The translations under genes were made by a program, and so were the position numbers. 64,000 nt of DNA, taken from Parasponia andersonii. Lineage: Eukaryota > Streptophyta > Magnoliopsida > Rosales > Cannabaceae. Every line of letters starts with the position of its first letter. The stretch's first letter is position 1. Below, piece by piece: positions 57,552 through 64,000 of this stretch. The stretch spans positions 93,465-157,464 of the forward strand of contig JXTB01000336.1 in assembly GCA_002914805.1 (NCBI GenBank), read 5' to 3'. Under the pieces are notes generated by a model that saw only the letters and a list, made by a program, of their open reading frames with translations, did not search any database and was not told where the DNA came from.

Positions 57552-60507
57552 TGTGATACTCAAGACCCTCACATATATACTAAGCCAGTAATAAACATGT
57601 TCTAATTGCATATTAGGCATCTAAAAATTTATTAATACCACTTTCATATTAACATGCTCATTCATTATGTTATGTGCATTTGCATTTATGTTATTATACT
57701 AGTGCTTGTTGAAGTGTCCCGATGCAGTACAAAAGTTCAATACTCTTAGAGAGAGATAGCTCAGTATGCTAAAAGAATAAAGATTATATTTATGAAGGCA
57801 ATACTATGTGAATATGCATTAAGATCATACTTATTGATAACTTGGTCAAATAGTAGTTTTTCGGTAAAATGCATTTTTTACGCTTTTCGGAGCCAAACTC
57901 ATAGTGCGTTTAACACATCAAATAGCTTTGACTTAATATTTAGGACTCACTTATAGAATTTTATTTGTTGGTCCTAGGTAAGTACGAGGTGGCAGTCATT
58001 GTACTGAACTGTATTTAATTACACTAAGCTAGCTTAGATTCAGCTTAATCGTGTAATATCATCTTTGTGCATTCTAATAGTTAGGCATTGATACTATATT
58101 TGCATTATTAATTAGAGTCTAATTGAATTATTTTTATCTTTAATGATTAATTATGAGACTAGATTTTACTAGATTACAATAAGATTGATCATATAGGATT
58201 GTAGGTCAAAGTATGATTAGTTTTCATCTTCTAAGCTAGGTTTCACCAACTTTGATTATACTTGGGAGTATAGGAGTGACCAGCAATGTGGTGACTATGC
58301 TAAAGATATTTTAGAGCTGGACACATGGAAAGTAATGTGCAAAACACCAAAAAAACCCCTTAGAAATTAAGTTATATCTTTTCTTAGCTATTAAGTATTG
58401 AGTTTAGACCAAATTTGGTCATTCTCTTTCTCTTTCTCTCCAGCCATGACCTGAACCTCTCTAGCTCATTTTTAGACTTCTCTCAACCTCTTTTAGCCAT
58501 ATCCAAGAGTTTCCAAGTGGTAGAACTCAAATTAGAGCTCTAGAAAATAAGATAGATCAAAACTAGTCAAGGAAATTCTACTAGTTCTTCATCATAGGTC
58601 TTTTTCTTTAATTTCAATTCTCCACTTGATACCACTTAAATAATAGTTTCTTCAGGTTTTCTTGAGTCCTAAAATCTAATTCTAAGCCTTGAGAATCAGT
58701 TTAGTAAAGGTAGAAAATAAGAGCTTCAATAAAAGCTCAAACTAGTCAAGGTAAGGTTTAGATGGGAGCTTGAATTTGTAGTGAATTTCTTTTGTTTTAG
58801 CTCTTAAAAAAAAGCTATTATTTGATAGATAATGGTCCTAGGAACCCTTATATATTGCTAGAAATATAAAATTTAGGTAGAGGATTAAATTTAAACCTAA
58901 GGCCTCAAAGTTTCCTATTTATAGATTTAAGTGTTTTCATGTGTAGTAGATTAAGTTTTCCATATTTGTAATCTGATTTCTTAAACTCAAAGTGTATATT
59001 TTATTGATCCTATTAATTATTATACTCATTTGATGACTGGTTGTGATGGCATACAAGTGTAAAAATGGTTTTAAACTTTGTGTAAATTGAAAGGAATTCA
59101 AGTCTACTTAGGTTGTTCTAAGTGATCCTCTTTAATATGTATATGTAGTAATTGGATTGTAAAATATTATTGCATGTTAAAATCATAACTTTAATCATGT
59201 GGAATGTCCTAGAAATAGGAGAGGTACTGTCCAAATATTTATAAAATAAAATAGTACCATTTAGAGGCAAATGGACTAGTTATACAAAATAATGTGCTAT
59301 TTTGGAACATTTTTGTTCTAATGAACTAACATTTATATTTTAATCCTTTTGAACAGTTTTTTAATGCTTGTTATTAGCTGCTAAGTACCTTAAGTAATTT
59401 GACACTTCTAAGTCATTTTAAGATCAAATTTCCTAAATTAGTAAAGGTTCTGATTTTAGTCTTATTCAAGTATCTTAATGCATTCTTTTGGCAAGTGCAT
59501 CTTGAATAACTATAATTTATGACAGGTAATTAGCATACAAATCTCTAAAGAATATTGACCCTTTCCACTTTCAATTTCTAATCAAGACACGAGATAAGTA
59601 AAGACTTACAATTGCACGATAAGAATTACATGGAAGATGTTATTATGTGAAATTTACTTAGTCTTGAAAGTTATGAAATGGCATATGCATGACACGCCTT
59701 GCATGTGAATTGAGAATTTTATTACAAAGTATTTAAAAGTGAGTATCATTGTACCAATTTTATAAGATAAATTTTAATGACAATTGCTAGTAAGTCTGTT
59801 GATGCAGACTCTCCTGTTGAAGTGGGACTTGCGGATCTTATGATGTGTCTCATTGAAGCAGGACAATACTAGCACGGTATGGGATGCTCCTTTGACGAGG
59901 GAAGGAGTTTTCAAAAACCTCACAAGAAGGTCGCACCTTATTTTGAGTATCTGTCTAATAGTATCACGACCTATCGACTTACGGGATAAGCAATGTACTA
60001 AGGGACCCAACTATGAATAATTTTTAAGGAAAATGCATGGACTCAAATATTTAAGAAAGAAAATGGTACAATGAGAACTTTATAAGATTTTAAAGTATTC
60101 ATAAGCATGCATAGATTTTACTTATTGAGCTTTAGCTCATTCTTGTGATGCAGATGAGGAGGTACATTTTGGTATTGACTAGCTGATTGTCTAACTTGTC
60201 TTTTGTCGCCATGATCATATAGATGTGGATGAGCTTGACCTATGGGCGATATTTTTTGTTATAAGATATTTTGGTGTAATGTAAATACTACTGCTGATGG
60301 CGAAATATACTGGTAAAAATCTATTTTGTTTATACATTTTGTAAAGTCACTTTTAGCAAGTAATACCTCGCAGTTGCTTTGTCCAAAAGTTTTAGAAAGT
60401 TCAAATTTTGCCCACATTTTTATAAAACAAAAGATAATGTTTAAGAAAGAATAATACTTCATAGTTTGACTATATAGGACAATATAGTTAAACTAGGGGA
60501 TGTCACA
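57552..60507 (+). repeat. Solo LTR of the same Gypsy family, nested in pol
   Basis: Starts 'tgtgatactcaagaccctca' and ends 'ggggatgtcaca', a TG...CA pair, and is 2956 bp long. Exact 5-bp target duplications, ttaga at 57547-57551 and 60508-60512, flank it. No internal sequence of a second element is present, so a full element inserted here and then lost its interior by LTR-LTR recombination. No coding frame is recognised inside; minus-strand frames at 59774-60010 and 60259-60462 are chance. Confidence 0.92.
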
Positions 60508-60512
60508 TTAGA

Positions 60513-61966
60513 GTTGGAGATTGTGTCTACAAGTTTAATAGAAAAATTGGTAGCTCTTACTCTACAACTAACAATTTTAGAGAGTATCAAATAAGACCAA
60601 AATACGGATATCTATTTGATGAAATTAAAGAGTAAGATAGAATCTGGAAAAGAGGTGACTTTCCAGATTTCTAGTGATAGTGTAATTTGATATGGAAATA
60701 GATTATGTGTGTCTGATAGAATTATTAGAAAGGAGATATTGATGGAAGTTCATACCACTCCATACTTTGTGCATCTTGGTATTATAAAGATGTATAGAGA
60801 TAAAGATGCATTACTAGTGGCCTAGTATGAAGAAAGATGTGATTGAGTTTATAAAGCAATGTCTTACGTGCCAATAAGTCAAAGCTGAATATCAAAGACC
60901 TGCTGAGAAATTAAAGCCTTTGAACATACCTTAATGGACATGGGAAAAGATTGCTATGGATCATGTTGTTGGACTTCCTAAGATAACTAAGGGACATGAT
61001 ACTATTTGGGTAATTGTGGATAGATATACCAAATTATCTCATTTCCTCTCAGTTAGAATAACTTATAACTTAGACCAATTTGCTCAGTTATATGTTCAGA
61101 AGATTATGAGACTACATGGTATTCTAAAAGTTATCATTTTTGACTGAGATTCTAGATTTACTTCAAAATTTTGGAAGAGTGTTCAAGAGGTAATGGGTAC
61201 AAAATTTGCATTTAGTACAGCTTTTCATCCTTAAACTAATGGGCAATCAGAGAAAACTATACAAACTCTTGAAGACATACTCAAAGCTTGTGTGTAAGAT
61301 TTCCATGGATCTTAGAATAAATACTTGCCACTTATAGAATTTGCTTATAATAATAGTTACTAAGCTTCCATTAAAATACCTTTATATAAAGCATTATATG
61401 GAAGAAAATGCAGATCTCCTATTCATTAGAATGAGATGGGAGAGAGAAAATTTTTTGCTCTAAAATTGATGAAAGAGACAAATGAGACAACATAAAAGAT
61501 TCGAAAAAGGATATTAGTTACTCAGAGTAGATAGAATTATTATTCAGATCCTCAAAGAAAAAAAATAGAATTTAATATTGGAGATAAAGTATTCCTGAAG
61601 GTTACTTTCATGAAAGAAATTATGAGGTTTGGAAAGAAAAGAAAGCTAAGTCCTAGATATGTATGTCCTTTTGAGATACTCGATAAAGTTTGAGATGTTG
61701 CTTATAGACTCGCTTTGCCATCTTCATTGTCGAATGTACACAACGTGTTCCATGTCTCTATGTTAAGAAGGTACATTTCAAATCCTTCACATATTTTGAA
61801 TTATGAGCAATTAGACCTAAGTCAAGATGTGAGTTACGAGGAATATCCAGTGAAGATTTGGGATACAAAAGAAAAGAAACTTAGAAACAAAAAAATCCCT
61901 TTAGTAAAGTACTATGAAAGAATCATGAGGCAGAAGAGGCCGCATGGAAAAGAGAAGAAGAGATGA
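60513..61966 (+). pseudogene. Gypsy integrase and C-terminal domain remnant
   Basis: Begins with the HHCC finger region ('EILMEVHTTPYFVHLGIIKM', 'CLTCQ' with a stop soon after). The DDE core follows: 'MDHVVGLPKITKGHDTIWVI' near 60956, 'LHGILKVIIFD' then a stop near 61145, and 'NGQSEKTIQTLEDIL' near 61240. After these come 'EFAYNNSY', 'ALYGRKCRSPI', and the C-terminal 'VHNVFHVSMLRRYISNPSHI' and 'IPLVKYYERIM' near 61900. There are ten or so in-frame stops, most at CAA, CGA or TGG codons of relatives. The frame before the nested LTR and this one were continuous. Confidence 0.9.
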
Positions 61967-62020
61967 AAACTAAATATCCATATTTATTTGGGTAAGTAAA
62001 TTTCGAGGACAAAATTTTAT

Positions 62021-62034
62021 AAGGAGGGGAGAAT
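62021..62034 (+). other. Gypsy polypurine tract
   Basis: 'aaggaggggagaat' directly before the 3' LTR, the standard position for plus-strand priming. Confidence 0.85.
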
Positions 62035-64000
62035 TGTGATGCCCAAGATTCTCACATACATACTAAACTAATAATAGACATGTTCTAATTATATATTAGG
62101 CATCTAGAAGTCCTTAATACCACTTTTATAGTAACATACTCATTCATTATATTATGTGCATTTACATACATGTTATTACATTAATGCTTGTCGAAGTATC
62201 TCAATGCAATGTAAGGTTTAATATCCTCAGAGAGATAGAGCTGGGTGTGCTAAATGGACAAAGAATATATTTATGAAGGTAATACTATGTGTCCATTCAT
62301 TAAGATCATACTAGTTGATAACTTCGTTAAATATTAGTTTTTCGGTAAAGTACAATTTTCACGCATTTCAAAGCTGAATTCATTGTATATTTAATACATC
62401 AAATAACTTTAATTTAATATTTAGGAATCATTTATAGCATTTTATTTGTCGGCTCTGGGTAAGTACGAGGTGGCATTCACAATACTGATTTGTGTTTTAT
62501 ATCACTAAGCTAGCTTAGATTTAGCTTAATCGCGTAATATTTTTGTTTGTGAATTTTAATTATTAAGTACTAATACTATGTTTGCATTATTAATTGGAGT
62601 CTAATTGACTTATTTTTATATTTAATGATTGGTTATAGGGCTAAGTTTTACCAGATTACAATACGACCTATCACTTGAGATCATAAGTCAAAGTATGACT
62701 AGTTTTCATTTTCTAAGTTAGGATTTACCAACTTTGTCTACACTTGGGTTTATGAGAATGACCAGTAATATGGTGAATAAGCTAAGGATGATTTAAAGCT
62801 TGAAACATGGAAAGTAAAGTGTAAAATACCCAAAATACCCCTTAGAATTTAAGTTATGCCTTTTCTTAGCTATTAAGTGTTGATTTTGGACCAAATCTGA
62901 TCAATTGCTTTCCCTTTCTCTCCAGCCATAACCTGAAACTTTCAAACTCATTTTTATACTTATCTCAACTTCTCTTAGCCATATCCAAGAGTTTCCTAGT
63001 GGTAGAACTCAAGTTAGAACTCTAGAAAATAAGATAGATCTAAACTAGTCAAGGTAATTCTACAAGTTCTTCTTTCTAAGTCTTATCTTTTAATTTCAAT
63101 TATCTATTTTTTTTCCACTTAAATAATGGTTCTTCTAGATTCTCTTGAGTCCTAAAATCAGTTTTAAAGCCTTGAGAATCCATTTGGTAGAGGTAGAAGG
63201 CAAGAACTTCAGAAAAAGCTTAAACTAGTCAAGGTAAACATTATGTATAATTTTGAACTTATAGTTAATTTCTTTTATTTCAGATCTTAAACTAAAGCTA
63301 TTATTTGATGAATAATAGTTCTAAGAACCCTTATATATTACAGGAATATACAATTTAAGTAAGAAATTTAAGTTACACCTAGAGCCCAAAATTTACAAAT
63401 TATGGATTCAAGTATTTTTGTGGGTGTATTAAGTTTTTTATACTTGTAATCTGATTTCCTCAACTTGCAACGGATATGTCATGGATTCTATTTTATATTC
63501 CATTAATTTTGTTGCTGTTTTATCTATAAACAAGTGTAAATTTTTTTTTAAACTTGTATAAACCAAAAAAGATTTCAAATGTGCCTCTATATTGTCCTAG
63601 ATATTTCTTTTGATGTATATATATTGGAATTGGCTTGTAAAAGGTTATTGTAGGGCTAAAACTATGATTTTAATCATATGGGAATGCCCTAAAACTAGAG
63701 AGGTGTTGTCCAAATTTTTTTAAAATAAAATGGCACTATTACTAGTTTTATAAAATTATGTGCCACTTTAGCTCATTTTTGTATTAATGAACTAGTATTC
63801 ATATTTTAATACTTTGAACAGCTTTTTAATGTTAGTTATTGACTACTAAGTGCTTTAATTGATTTGTATACTTCTGAGACATTATCTAATCAAGTTTCTT
63901 AATTTGGTGATAGTTCTGATTTCGGTCTTGTTCAAGTATCTTGATGCATTCTTTTAGTAAAATGTGTATCTTGAATAATAGTAATTTATAATAGGTGATT
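62035..64000 (+). repeat. Gypsy 3' LTR, cut by window end
   Basis: Starts 'tgtgatgcccaagattctca' and is collinear with the solo LTR for the 1966 bp visible. By that alignment about 1 kb of the LTR lies beyond the window. Confidence 0.9.

Larger units (their letters stand above)
54816..64000 (+). mobile_element. Ty3/Gypsy element, decayed, with nested solo LTR; runs off window
   Basis: Order on the plus strand: truncated 5' LTR (54816-56078), RT and RNase H (56111-57546), a solo LTR of the same family (57552-60507), integrase and C-terminal region (60513-61966), polypurine tract, 3' LTR (62035 onward). Domain order RT-RNase H-integrase defines Ty3/Gypsy. LTRs of nearly 3 kb and a C terminus ending in an 'IPLVK' chromodomain-like motif suggest the Tekay/Del chromovirus lineage; that lineage is inferred. 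Gag, protease, primer site and the last ~1.7 kb of the 5' LTR are missing. Many stops, so it is inactive. Confidence 0.9.

Noticed and set aside
59774..60462. Two minus-strand frames within the solo LTR
   Set aside because: They lie inside a non-coding LTR, antisense to it, and are not recognisable proteins.

Overview
The window is nuclear DNA of a dicot-type flowering plant, taken from a draft assembly. It is AT-rich, its genes have many short exons with GT-AG introns, and it carries plant families of transposable elements (Copia, Ty3/Gypsy with very long LTRs, hAT, MULE, LINE, SINE, MITEs). There are two runs of N (42768-42881 and 53960-54028) and one isolated N at 15976. The species cannot be named from the sequence.

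Two real host genes are visible, both on the plus strand. The first (CDS 15204-21866, about 21 exons) encodes a golgin of the golgin candidate 1/golgin-84 type: a long coiled coil with a C-terminal membrane anchor. The start of its exon 2 is missing at the single N. The second (CDS 26029-35722, 19 exons, 1007 codons plus stop, every exon phase closing) encodes an RNA-dependent RNA polymerase of the RDR3/4/5 (gamma) clade with the DFDGD catalytic motif. A decayed stress-response A/B-barrel gene lies at 37484-38030 on the minus strand.

Layout: 1-8010 is a decayed MULE split by a Copia element (615-6936, minus strand, exact 5-bp target duplication gttta) that has lost integrase, RT and most of RNase H. 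8010-14600 holds tandem repeats, MITEs, a possible SINE and unrecognised intergenic DNA. 14633-22350 is the golgin locus. 22350-26000 is intergenic, with a tandemly duplicated ~1-kb unit whose third copy is at 53.3 kb, and a 72-bp promoter duplication before the RDR gene. 26029-36060 is the RDR gene plus a LINE scrap. 38387-42686 is a complete but dead hAT element with an exact 8-bp target duplication. 42.8-54.8 kb is a graveyard of fold-back elements, MITEs, a LINE RNase H remnant and a SINE. 54816-64000 is a decayed Ty3/Gypsy element interrupted between RNase H and integrase by a solo LTR of its own family (exact 5-bp duplication ttaga); its 3' LTR runs off the window.

The two host genes do not form a pathway: one is a Golgi tether, the other a putative RNA-silencing enzyme. 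I found no cluster that amounts to a new system. The observations most worth following are the dispersed ~1-kb unit with three copies, the palindromic CCAAT duplication upstream of the RDR gene, the exon-12 ghost in an RDR intron, the recurrent palindromic motif throughout the Copia element, and the uniform C-to-T pattern of transposon inactivation.
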